Shown piece by piece: positions 22,099-30,333 of a stretch of 64,000 nt of DNA; position 1 is the stretch's first letter, and every line of letters starts with the position of its first letter. A model generated the notes under the pieces. That model made no database searches, was not told the origin of the DNA, and was given only the letters and a program-made list of their open reading frames with translations. The position numbers and the translations under genes are program-made. Source of the DNA: Corallococcus sp. EGB (GTDB lineage: Bacteria; Myxococcota; Myxococcia; Myxococcales; Myxococcaceae); NCBI RefSeq assembly GCF_019968905.1, contig NZ_CP079946.1:3968001-4032000 (forward strand). The letters run 5' to 3'.

Positions 22099-24501
22099 AT
22101 GAGGCCTCTCACTTCCTTCCAGGCGGCCCTCCTGGGCAGTCCTTCCGGCTACTCCACCCACCCGCGCGTCTGGGTACGCGACGGGGCAGGGGAGTGGCGA
22201 AACCTGCGCACCCTCCTGGGCTTCGACTGGGTGCTGGGCGTGCGCATCAACGAGAAGCTGGACGCGCCCGTGGCCGAGGCCGAGGTGTCCCTGGTGCGCA
22301 GCGGCGCCGCTGGGGCGCGCCTCTCCCTCTCTCCGCTGGTGGTGCAGTCCCTCGCCAACACATCCGCTTCGGGTGGCTTCGCGCCGCTGCTGGTGGAGGG
22401 CGCCTCCTTCCGTGTGGAACTCGGCCTCGCACCGCTGGCCATGGCTCCGAAGGAGGAGGACTTCTTCGAGGTCTTCTGGGGCCGCATTGACGAGGTGGAC
22501 GCAGGGCCCGAGGAGCTGCGCGTCGTGGGCCGCGACTTGGGCGGCCTGTTGCAGGACACCTTCATCGAGGTGGAGCGCGAATACGGCAACGACACGGCGG
22601 GCGTGGCCGTGCAGTCCATCATCCAGTCCCTCTTGGACGACAACGGCCTCTCCTCCTTCGCCCTCTTCACGCCCGTGGACCCCATGTCGCAGCGCGGCCG
22701 GTACGTGCAGAAGGTGGAGCCGGTGCTGGACGCGGCGCGAGCCCTCGCGCAGCAGATTGGATGGGACTGCCGCATGCGCTGGCAGCCAGCGGCCGGGGCC
22801 TTCGCGCTCACCTTGGCGGCGCCCAACCGCCTCCAGGTGGAGGAGAACTGGGCCTATGGCCCGGACGAGTACGGCAACCTCGACGCGGTGACGCGGCAGC
22901 TGGCGGACATCCGCACGGACGTGGAAGTCGTCTACAGCGACAAGTTTGACTTGGACGCCTCGGGCGTGGCGAAGCGTAAGAAAGTGACGGCCAGCAACCC
23001 CACGGCGCGTGCCCAGGTGGGCCGCCGCTGGATGCAGCTGACGGAGGACTCCACCGGCAACATCGACACCCAGGCCGAGGCCCAGCGACTCGCGGACGCG
23101 GCCATCGCGGACCTCTCCGTCTCGCCCCTGACGGTGTCGCTGCTGGTGGACCCGCACCCGGGCCTGGAACTCGCGGACCTGGTGCTCGTGGAGCCGGACG
23201 GCGTGCGCCTGGACACGGCGCAGCGGCTGGCGGTGCAGGAACTGGAGCACCAGTGCGCTACGGACGGCACGGCGCGCATGCGGTTGGTGCTGCGCGGGCA
23301 GCCGTCCACCTCCGTGCGCGAGTGGTTGGAGCGGGACAGCCGGCCCGGAGTCGCCCCCAGCGCGCCCTTCACGGGCCCGGCCGCTCCGCAGGCGGTACGG
23401 GCGGTGCCGGGCGTGGCGGGCTTCAGCCTGACGTGGACGCCCGCCGTCTCGGGCCCGGCCTGGGACGAGTACGAGGTGCATGCCTCGCGCGCGCCGGGCT
23501 TCCAGCCCTCGGAGTCCACCTTCCAGGGCCGCGCCTCGGCCACGCGCTTCCAGCTGTCCGAGCTGCGCCCCGGTGCCACGTACTTCTGCCGGGTGGTGGG
23601 CCGGGACGCCTCGGGCAACCTGGGCGCTCCCTCGGCGGAAGTGGCGGTGACGACGGGCTACGTCACGCCCGCCGCCATGCAGCCCAGCGTGGCCTTCGGC
23701 GAGTCACCTCCCAACCCCGACTTCGAGGCGCAATCCTTCGAGGAGCTGCCGCCAGACGCCTGGACGATGGGCGTGGGCCTCTGGGGCGCGCACGCGCAGG
23801 TGACGACGGACGCGTACACAGGCGCGCGTGCCGTCCGGCTGGTGGCGAACGGCACGCGGCTGGACTCGCAGGCCATGACAGCCCGGCCGGGGGACAGGTA
23901 CAGCGTGGATGCCCTGGCGAAGTCCACGCAGCTGGGCGCGGGCCTCTCCGTGCAGCTCGTCTGGTACGACGGGGCCTTCAACGTCCTGGCCACCGCGAGC
24001 ACCACGCAGGCCCTCTCCGCGAGTGGTTGGGAGCGCCTCACGGGCTTCCACACCGCGCCGGCCAGCACGCGCTACGTCCAGGTGCGCCTCGTGGCCCTCG
24101 TCACCCAGGGCGCGCCGTGGGTTTACGTCGATTCGGTGCGGTTGGAGCGCGTGGGCGGACTCGTCGAGCCATGGGCGGCCATCCGCACCGGGCAGATTTC
24201 GGACCTCACGAATGGGTGGACGGCCTGGGACGCGGCGGCGTGGCCGCTGGGTTTCTACAAGGGCGCAGACAACGAGGTGGCGGCGCGCGGTCTGCTGAGG
24301 CCTGGGACGGTGGGCTACGTGAACGCGTACCGATTCCCGGTTGGCTACCGGCCCAGCACCAACCGGATTCTCGCGCTTCCCACCAGCCACGGCTTCGGCA
24401 TGGCGCAGCTCAACGTGGACGGAGGCCTCCAGGTTTTCAGCCTGCCCACGGGCACGGCCTGGGTGAGCCTGGACGCGGTGCGCTTCCGGGCGGAGGGGTA
24501 G
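22099..24501 (+). CDS. Tail baseplate/fibre protein with FN3 and carbohydrate-binding-like domains
   Basis: An 800-residue tail-tip protein. Residues about 1-420 resemble a baseplate hub (FDWVLGVRINEKLDAPVAEA, DFFEVFWGRIDEVDAGPEEL, ENWAYGPDEYGNLD). Residues about 425-520 are a fibronectin type III domain (PQAVRAVPGVAGFSLTWTP, LRPGATYFCRVVGRDASGN). Residues about 540-690 are a jelly-roll, carbohydrate-binding-like domain (NPDFEAQSFEELPPDAWTMG, VNAGTRL-like strand, GWERLTGFHTAPASTRYVQV). The last 100 residues are a tip domain. This architecture suits host-surface binding. It is the last structural gene before lysis. Confidence 0.75.
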   Translation: MRPLTSFQAALLGSPSGYSTHPRVWVRDGAGEWRNLRTLLGFDWVLGVRINEKLDAPVAEAEVSLVRSGAAGARLSLSPLVVQSLANTSASGGFAPLLVEGASFRVELGLAPLAMAPKEEDFFEVFWGRIDEVDAGPEELRVVGRDLGGLLQDTFIEVEREYGNDTAGVAVQSIIQSLLDDNGLSSFALFTPVDPMSQRGRYVQKVEPVLDAARALAQQIGWDCRMRWQPAAGAFALTLAAPNRLQVEENWAYGPDEYGNLDAVTRQLADIRTDVEVVYSDKFDLDASGVAKRKKVTASNPTARAQVGRRWMQLTEDSTGNIDTQAEAQRLADAAIADLSVSPLTVSLLVDPHPGLELADLVLVEPDGVRLDTAQRLAVQELEHQCATDGTARMRLVLRGQPSTSVREWLERDSRPGVAPSAPFTGPAAPQAVRAVPGVAGFSLTWTPAVSGPAWDEYEVHASRAPGFQPSESTFQGRASATRFQLSELRPGATYFCRVVGRDASGNLGAPSAEVAVTTGYVTPAAMQPSVAFGESPPNPDFEAQSFEELPPDAWTMGVGLWGAHAQVTTDAYTGARAVRLVANGTRLDSQAMTARPGDRYSVDALAKSTQLGAGLSVQLVWYDGAFNVLATASTTQALSASGWERLTGFHTAPASTRYVQVRLVALVTQGAPWVYVDSVRLERVGGLVEPWAAIRTGQISDLTNGWTAWDAAAWPLGFYKGADNEVAARGLLRPGTVGYVNAYRFPVGYRPSTNRILALPTSHGFGMAQLNVDGGLQVFSLPTGTAWVSLDAVRFRAEG

Positions 24502-24520
24502 CGCGCGCCACGGCGGGAAG

Positions 24521-24544
24521 TTGCCCCCATTGAAAGGGGGAATG
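24521..24544 (+). repeat. Phage start-site motif, copy 8
   Basis: Reads TTGCCCCCATTGAAAGGGGG then AATG, the ATG starting the endolysin. It is the rightmost good copy found; none was seen from 25 kb to the end of the window. Confidence 0.8.
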
Positions 24545-25111
24545 ACGACTCCCTGCCCTGAACTCTTCTCCCGCGTCGCCCTGGCGTCCCTCTACCCGCC
24601 CTTCCGCGAGGTGATGGCCGAAGTCATTTCCCGTTGCCGAGCGCGAGGCGCGGACTACGTGGCCACGCGCGGCTTCGCCACGTTCGCCGAGCAGGAGGTC
24701 CTCCACGCTCGGCACCTCCGAGGCGAGGGCGGACGCGCGGCCCCAGCGGGCCTCTCGGCCCACAACTACGGCCTCGCCGTGGACTTTTGCCGCGATGCGG
24801 ACGTGGACCGTCCGGGACTCCAACCGCGTTGGGACACGGCTGCGTATGCCGTCCTCGGCGAGGAGACGCGGCGCGCGGGCCTCGTGTGGGGCGGCTCCTT
24901 CGGAGATGCGCCGCACTGCCAGTGGCCCGGCCTCGTGAGCGGCACGCAGCTTCAGCCCGTGCGTGGCCTCTTCCTCTCGGAGCCGGCCAGCGCCACGGAC
25001 GCGCAGCGGCTCGCCTCCGTCTGGCGCTTCCTCGACACGACGCGAGCGCGGCCCGACTGGCGCGCTGGCAACCCCACGCTGGCTGCGTCCTTGGCGCGGC
25101 TCGGCTCCTGA
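24542..25111 (+). CDS. Endolysin, M15-family peptidoglycan peptidase
   Basis: A 189-residue D-Ala-D-Ala carboxypeptidase-like / L-Ala-D-Glu peptidase enzyme. Zinc ligands are visible as His74 and Asp81 in SAHNYGLAVDF and His125 in DAPHCQWPG. VATRGFATFAEQEVLHA is the usual substrate-groove segment. It cuts the stem peptide of peptidoglycan at host lysis. There is no signal peptide, so it depends on the holin-like gene downstream. The ATG at 24542 is preferred to the in-frame TTG at 24521. Confidence 0.88.
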   Translation: MTTPCPELFSRVALASLYPPFREVMAEVISRCRARGADYVATRGFATFAEQEVLHARHLRGEGGRAAPAGLSAHNYGLAVDFCRDADVDRPGLQPRWDTAAYAVLGEETRRAGLVWGGSFGDAPHCQWPGLVSGTQLQPVRGLFLSEPASATDAQRLASVWRFLDTTRARPDWRAGNPTLAASLARLGS

Positions 25112-25131
25112 CTCCTCACCCACGAAAGGCA

Positions 25132-25644
25132 ATGCCCATGCTTCGACGTCTTGCTGTCGTGCTGTCCCTGTCCCTCTTCCTCCCAGCTGTCGCCTTCGCC
25201 CAGGTGGCCACCGCGCTGAACCCTGGCAACGTGGAGGCCTTCGCGCGCCTCGTCCTCGACGCGGTGACGGCCCGCAACTGGGCCCTCGTCGCGTCCCTTG
25301 CCGTCGTTGCCCTCGTCTACGTGCTGCGCCGGTACGTGGGGGCCTGGTGGCCGGTGCTGCGCACGGCGCGGGTGGGCGCGGTGCTGGCGGTGCTGCTGGC
25401 TGTCGCGGGCGCGGTGGCCAACGCACTGCTGGCGGAGGAAGCCTTCACGGTGGCGCTGCTGCTGAAGGCGGTGGCCATCGGCCTCGGGGCGGCCGGAGGC
25501 TTCTCCGTGGTGAAGGCGCTCCTCTTCGGCGACGCGGAGGCCGAGGCCGTGCAGAAGGCGGGGGAGGCAGCAGCCGGAGAGATTGCCGGCAAGGCGGCGG
25601 CGGTGGCCGCGCTGGAGTCCCTCACGCCCGGCAGCAAGTCGTGA
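25132..25644 (+). CDS. Holin-like membrane protein
   Basis: A 170-residue protein with a signal-like N-terminus (RRLAVVLSLSLFLPAVAFAQ) and three further hydrophobic segments (WALVASLAVVALVYVL, VGAVLAVLLAVAGAVANALL and TVALLLKAVAIGLGAAGG), ending in a charged alanine-rich tail. Position right after the endolysin and the membrane pattern suit a holin or pinholin. Starts ATGCCCATG; both ATGs are possible. The stop overlaps the next GTG. Confidence 0.65.
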   Translation: MPMLRRLAVVLSLSLFLPAVAFAQVATALNPGNVEAFARLVLDAVTARNWALVASLAVVALVYVLRRYVGAWWPVLRTARVGAVLAVLLAVAGAVANALLAEEAFTVALLLKAVAIGLGAAGGFSVVKALLFGDAEAEAVQKAGEAAAGEIAGKAAAVAALESLTPGSKS

Positions 25645-25937
25645 GGCCCCTGGTGCTCGCGCTGGCCCTTGCCCTCGCGGGGCCGGCGCACGCCGAGGGC
25701 GAGGTGCTGGACGTGGCCCGCGCCACTGTGACGCTTCAGGACGGGCGCACGCTGGCGGTGTCCGAGGGCTGCTGGCTGTCCACGGAGCGCTGCGTCCTCA
25801 CGGCCCGCGAGCTGCGGCGCCTGGACGCCGAGAACGCGGAGCTGCGCAGGCAGTCCGCCCGCGTGCCCGTGGTGGTGCTGGTGGCGGTGGTGCTCGGAGC
25901 GGGCGTCGGCTTCGCGGCGGCACGACTCGCAAGGTGA
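25641..25937 (+). CDS. Small lysis-module membrane protein (spanin-like?)
   Basis: A 98-residue protein starting with GTG in a GTGA overlap with the holin-like gene. It has a signal peptide (LVLALALALAGPAHA), a short coiled-coil-like region (TARELRRLDAENAELRRQ) and a C-terminal membrane helix (VVVLVAVVLGAGVGFAAARL). Its place and topology suggest an accessory lysis role, but it does not match classical Rz/Rz1 spanins closely. Confidence 0.55.
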   Translation: MRPLVLALALALAGPAHAEGEVLDVARATVTLQDGRTLAVSEGCWLSTERCVLTARELRRLDAENAELRRQSARVPVVVLVAVVLGAGVGFAAARLAR

Positions 25938-25960
25938 GGTAGCAACGCCCCACCTGCAAT

Positions 25961-26006
25961 GGAGGCCTCCAAGGCCTTTCCAGACGATGGAGATTTTCCC
26001 GTCTGG
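25961..26006. terminator. Two inverted repeats at the end of the phage late genes
   Basis: GGAGGCCTCC (25961-25970) is a perfect palindrome, and CCAGACG (25980-25986) pairs with CGTCTGG (26000-26006). They lie between the last lysis gene and the DUF2381 gene. There is only a short T-run (TTTT inside the second loop), so transcription termination here is a guess. Confidence 0.35.
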
Positions 26007-26032
26007 TACGGTTCCGCGTCGGAGAGCCTCCG

Positions 26033-26935
26033 TTGCCGCGACTTGCCGCCCTTCTCGTCCTGCTGCTGGGAACCGCCGCCCCTGCGCAACCCGCCCCCGC
26101 CTCTCGCGAGCGCCAGGAGCGGCGCATCGCCCTTCCGGATAGCCCCTCGGACCCCGTGCCGGAGCTGCACGTCGCGGCCGGCGCCGTCACCTTGCTTCTC
26201 TTCGATGCGTCGTTGGACCGGGCCTCCGTGGAACTGGAGGGGCGCGAGCGATTCCGGCTCGTGGACGTCGGGGAGCGCTCCCTCCTCTTCGAGCCTGCCA
26301 TAGACTTGGGGGCCGGGGAGCGGCTGGGGCTCCGGGTGAGGTTCTCCGATGGCGCACGTCCCGAGCATGCGGTTTTCATGCTGGTGACTCACCCGTCTGA
26401 GGTTGATGCGCGGGTCCAGGTCTTCCGCCGGGCGCAGTCGATTGGAGCCCTTCAGGCAGAGTTGGCGGCTGTGCGTGCCCAACTCAAAGCGAAGGATGCC
26501 GAGCTTGCGGCACTTCGAGAGCGCAGCGAGGTGCATAGCCCAGCGGGCCTCACCTTGGAGGGGCTCCTCGATGAGGGCGGGGTGTCGTCGAGCAAGGTTG
26601 AAGCCCAATCGAAGCAGGAGGCGAGGTCCTCGTTGCATGTCGTGGATGGCTTTAGCCTCCGGGCTCCTTCCTGGGGAGTTGTGTCCGTGGACGTGAAGAA
26701 TAGTGGCAGGACGCACTGGATGCCCACGGAGGCGCGCCTCACTAGCTCAACGGGAGGCGTGCAAGTGCAGGTGCTCGGCGTGCGCATGAAGCAGCCTCAG
26801 ATTGGGCCCGGAGAAGTCGGCACAGTCGTGGTGGAGACGGACGTTGTGTCCTGGAAGGCGGGGACAGTGTTCCTCCTGGAATTGATGGATTCGTCGGGCG
26901 CGCGCCGCGTTCTCGTTCCTCGTGTAGTGCTGTAG
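26033..26935 (+). CDS. DUF2381-type secreted protein (Myxococcus paralogous family)
   Basis: A 300-residue protein with a signal peptide (LAALLVLLLGTAAPAQ) and the features of the myxobacterial DUF2381 family: VTLLLFDASLDRASVELEGR, then FRLVDVGERSLLFEPAIDL. A coiled coil follows (IGALQAELAAVRAQLKAKDA), then a C-terminal beta domain (WGVVSVDVKNSGRTHWMP, GEVGTVVVETD). It starts with TTG after GGAGAG. In myxobacteria these proteins commonly sit next to a Ser/Thr kinase gene, as here (11 bases to the next start). Function is unknown. Confidence 0.7.
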   Translation: MPRLAALLVLLLGTAAPAQPAPASRERQERRIALPDSPSDPVPELHVAAGAVTLLLFDASLDRASVELEGRERFRLVDVGERSLLFEPAIDLGAGERLGLRVRFSDGARPEHAVFMLVTHPSEVDARVQVFRRAQSIGALQAELAAVRAQLKAKDAELAALRERSEVHSPAGLTLEGLLDEGGVSSSKVEAQSKQEARSSLHVVDGFSLRAPSWGVVSVDVKNSGRTHWMPTEARLTSSTGGVQVQVLGVRMKQPQIGPGEVGTVVVETDVVSWKAGTVFLLELMDSSGARRVLVPRVVL

Positions 26936-26945
26936 AGGGTCGGCC

Positions 26946-28781
26946 ATGCTGACGGTTATCCACCATCCCGCGCAGCTACCGCCTGGGTACATGATTCACG
27001 GCTGGCGCGTTGTGAAGCTGCTGGGCGCAGGCACCTACGGTGCCGTCTACCGCGTCGAGATGAACGGCCACCACTTCGCGATGAAGATCGCCATGCACCG
27101 TCCTGGCAGTGGGGATGCGGAACAGGCGGACGCGCGGCTGATGCGTGAGCTGGGATGCCTCGTTCACCTACGCCACGCGAACATCGTCGGGCTCCACGCC
27201 CACGGTCGCTTCCCGGAGCTTCGGACGGGCTGGCTGTATGTCGTCCTCGACTTCGTGGAGGGCTACACGCTTGCGGAGTGGGTGGAGCGGATGCACCCGA
27301 CGGCGCAGGAGGTGGTTCGCGTCTTCGAGAAGCTCGCGTGCGCGATGGACTACATGCACGGTCGCGGTGTCTTCCATCGCGACTTGAAGCTCGTGAACAT
27401 CATGGTGCGCGCCAAGGATAGCGAGCCCGTCATCCTCGACTTCAGCGCAGGCGACTACACGCACGCCGAGGACTTGACGGACGCCCCCCTGCCGCCGGGC
27501 ACCCGCCGCTATCGCTCGCCCGAGGCCTCGCGCTTCCTGAAGGAGCATGGGGACGAGAAGGGGGCGCGGTATGAGTTCAAGGTGACGGATGACGTCTACG
27601 CGCTGGGTGTCTGCCTCTATGACGTGCTGACGACGCCGGAGCCCACGAGCGGTTCCCCGAAAGCCGCTGTCGAAGGCCGGTGGGTGCCCCAGCAAGCCCG
27701 GGACCTGAACGCGCGGGTGCCAGCGGGACTCAGTGACGTGGCGATGCGCTTCATCGCGCGAAGCCCTGACGAACGCCCTCCCACGGCGGAGGTGATGCGC
27801 CGCGAGTTGGAAGCCCTTGCGGGCGAGGCAGGACCGGAGTGGACCGTGCCGGTCCATATCCCTTCGATGAAGCCCCCAACTGCCCCAGCCTCCAACACGA
27901 ACGAGGAGACGCCCCCAGCGCGCCGCGTGAGGCGCGCTAGGGCGGTGGATGCCGGGGTGGCCCTTCTCGTCGTGGCGGCGGTGGTGGGAGCCTTCGCGTG
28001 GCTGCGCCCCACGCCGCCGCCTCCTGTCCCGAGGGAAGTCGTAGTGCATTCGGCTGAGCCCGCCGCGCCAAGGGATGCGGGGGGCGCCTCCCTCGTGCCT
28101 TCGCTCGCGCGTACCGATTCGGGGGACGCGGGCCCCTCACTTGACGCGGGCGACATGCTGACCGCGTCGTCCCCTGGGGTAGCTTTGCCCCCTCTTGATT
28201 CTGTCCGGAAGGAAAGCTCCGCCGTGAAGCGTGCTCCCATCGTCGCAAGCCCGTCCACCTCCCTGGACAAGAAGGCCCCCGCCACCAGCGCTAGGGCGGA
28301 GTTCCTCGCGAAGTGCGCTGCGGTGAGCGCCGCCGTGGCCTTGCAGCTTGGCTGCCCCAGCAGTTCCCAGGTTCGTCCCGAATCAGGGGCGTGCCCCGAG
28401 GAGGCGCGCACTGCCATGTTCGATGAGCTGTTCTTGACAACGCGTTCCTCCCTCAACGTCACCATCGATAGGAGCCAGCCGGGCGATCCGGGCGATGACG
28501 GAGTGTTCCAGGATGGCCCCGTGACAGGGGTTGTCTACAAGGGCACCACTGGTCCCCGAGGCATCCCTAAAGGCACGGTGCTCTATGGGCGGTTGTGGAC
28601 GGGAGACGGGACGTTCCTGCTGGCCCGCTACACCGAAGCGCGCTTGCCTGATGGGCGCACCCTTCCCGTGTGTCTTGCGATTGGGAAGAACGGCCCCCAG
28701 GAGGCCTGGGCGGGCTCCAAACCGGGGGCTGTCGTCTACTCTCGCGTCCAGGTTGCCTATGTCGTGGAGCGCTGGCCCTGA
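26946..28781 (+). CDS. Membrane Ser/Thr protein kinase, DFS variant
   Basis: A 611-residue Hanks-type kinase. Glycine loop GAGTYGAV (27-34), Lys47 (FAMKIA), HRDLKLVN (144-151). The metal-binding DFG is replaced by DFS (165-167), which keeps the key aspartate. A single transmembrane helix lies near residues 334-355 (GVALLVVAAVVGAFAWL), so the kinase domain faces the cytoplasm and about 250 C-terminal residues are outside. The C-terminal part (LAKCAAVSAAVALQLGCPSS onward) contains several cysteines and is not recognised. It probably forms a unit with the DUF2381 gene. Substrates are unknown. Confidence 0.85.
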   Translation: MLTVIHHPAQLPPGYMIHGWRVVKLLGAGTYGAVYRVEMNGHHFAMKIAMHRPGSGDAEQADARLMRELGCLVHLRHANIVGLHAHGRFPELRTGWLYVVLDFVEGYTLAEWVERMHPTAQEVVRVFEKLACAMDYMHGRGVFHRDLKLVNIMVRAKDSEPVILDFSAGDYTHAEDLTDAPLPPGTRRYRSPEASRFLKEHGDEKGARYEFKVTDDVYALGVCLYDVLTTPEPTSGSPKAAVEGRWVPQQARDLNARVPAGLSDVAMRFIARSPDERPPTAEVMRRELEALAGEAGPEWTVPVHIPSMKPPTAPASNTNEETPPARRVRRARAVDAGVALLVVAAVVGAFAWLRPTPPPPVPREVVVHSAEPAAPRDAGGASLVPSLARTDSGDAGPSLDAGDMLTASSPGVALPPLDSVRKESSAVKRAPIVASPSTSLDKKAPATSARAEFLAKCAAVSAAVALQLGCPSSSQVRPESGACPEEARTAMFDELFLTTRSSLNVTIDRSQPGDPGDDGVFQDGPVTGVVYKGTTGPRGIPKGTVLYGRLWTGDGTFLLARYTEARLPDGRTLPVCLAIGKNGPQEAWAGSKPGAVVYSRVQVAYVVERWP

Positions 28782-28954
28782 ATCCGGAAAGTAACGACTC
28801 GTTGCGTTTCTGGCGTTGCGGGGCTCATTCCAGGAATAGCAGGAGAATTTGAAGTTGAGGACCTGTGGCGTCGTTCACGCGGGGAGGCGGCTGGAGGTAG
28901 CTTTCCGTCTGCCTTTGCGCGGCTCTCTCGCGCGGGCATTCAGGAGCCCCTCTC

Positions 28955-30199
28955 ATGTCCAGTGGTTCTGACTCCCGGTTCGCCGGGGGCACGGTCCTCT
29001 TTTGCCAAGGTGACACCTCCTACGAGTTCTTCCAGGAACTGGGGGTCGGCCGCAACGGGGAGCGCGTGCTGTTCGCCCGGCCCCGGACCCCCTCTGGCTA
29101 CCAGGGCAAGGTCTTGGTGAAGTGCGTCCCCCTGCCGGAAGGGCCCGTGCTGGAGAAGTTCCAGCGGGCGCGTGTGCGACTGGAAGAGGAGGTGCGGCTG
29201 GCGCAATTCCTCCAGCACCCCAACATCGCCCGCGTCCATGGCCTCTTCGAGATGAAGCACGGCCTGGGCGCCGTCATGGAGCACATCGAGGGCTTCAGCC
29301 TGAACACCCTCCTCGACATCGCCCAGCTTCGGGGGCGCTACTTCTCCGAATCCTTCGTCCTCTACGTGGGGGCAGAGGTGGCGGCGGCCCTGGCGCATGC
29401 GCACACGCGCACGGACGACGCGGGCAATCCCCTGGGCATCGTCAACCGCGACATCAACCCCGGCTGCATTCGCTTGCGGCCCGGTGGCGGCGTGGCCCTG
29501 ACGGACTTCGGCGTGGCCTTCTCCCTGCTCCAGGGGCGCCCGTCCACGACGATGCCGCGCCCTGTCGGGGACGTCATCTACGCCTCACCGGAGGCGCTGA
29601 TAGGGGAGGTGACGGACGCACGCTCGGACCTCTTCTCCCTGGGATTGACGCTGTTGGAGTTCGCCACGGGACGGCACCTGTATGACCCGGGCGACATCCA
29701 CCCGGAGGATGCTCCCTTCCGTCGCTCGCGGGAGCAGTACCTGAAGGCCTTGAAGATGACGGCTCTGTCCATGGGGGCACACCCTCCGCCCTTCATGGAG
29801 GACGCGCTCCGGTGCGCCATGGCCTACCGGGTCGAGGACGTGAAGGAGGCAGCCTTCGGGCTGTCCAAGTCGCTGCGCACCGTCTTCCTCCGGCTGCTGA
29901 GCCGCAATCCGTCCTCTCGCTTCGCGACGGCGGCGGCGCTGGAGGTGGAACTGCGCGCGCAACTGGCACGTCTGGGGCCCTACACGGGGGCGGACGCGGT
30001 GAAGGAAGTCCAGTTGGCGATGCTGGAGGGAGGCGAAGCGCTGGAGGAATTGAACTTGGTGGAGGACGAGGGCGGCATCGTCCCGGCCTTTCCGCCACCG
30101 AGTCAGGACGACATCCAGACAGAGCCCCGGCCCCTGCGTAGTGCGGACGAGACGACGACGGAGCCGCAGCCGGGCGCCCGGCGCCTGACGCGGCATTAG
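28955..30199 (+). CDS. Ser/Thr kinase-like protein with altered catalytic loop
   Basis: A 414-residue kinase-fold protein. The ATP-anchoring lysine is present (VLVKC, Lys56) and so is TDFGVAF (184-186). The catalytic loop reads NRDINPGCI (from 164) instead of HRDxxxxN: the histidine is asparagine and the asparagine is cysteine. The glycine loop (GVGRNGERVLFA) is also unusual. It may be weakly active or a pseudokinase. There is no membrane helix. The C-terminal 110 residues are acidic and unstructured-looking. It stands alone with 173 bases upstream. Confidence 0.8.
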   Translation: MSSGSDSRFAGGTVLFCQGDTSYEFFQELGVGRNGERVLFARPRTPSGYQGKVLVKCVPLPEGPVLEKFQRARVRLEEEVRLAQFLQHPNIARVHGLFEMKHGLGAVMEHIEGFSLNTLLDIAQLRGRYFSESFVLYVGAEVAAALAHAHTRTDDAGNPLGIVNRDINPGCIRLRPGGGVALTDFGVAFSLLQGRPSTTMPRPVGDVIYASPEALIGEVTDARSDLFSLGLTLLEFATGRHLYDPGDIHPEDAPFRRSREQYLKALKMTALSMGAHPPPFMEDALRCAMAYRVEDVKEAAFGLSKSLRTVFLRLLSRNPSSRFATAAALEVELRAQLARLGPYTGADAVKEVQLAMLEGGEALEELNLVEDEGGIVPAFPPPSQDDIQTEPRPLRSADETTTEPQPGARRLTRH

Positions 30200-30333
30200 C
30201 ACTCGCTGGCCCAAGTCGGCCGGCACCCCTTTCCCTCAACCCTGAGCAGCGACGCGAAGCCGGCCAGTGCCGGGCTGAACGTCAGACGTGTGTCCTTTGC
30301 TCCCCTCGCTGGGGGCATTCCTGGGAGACGTGT

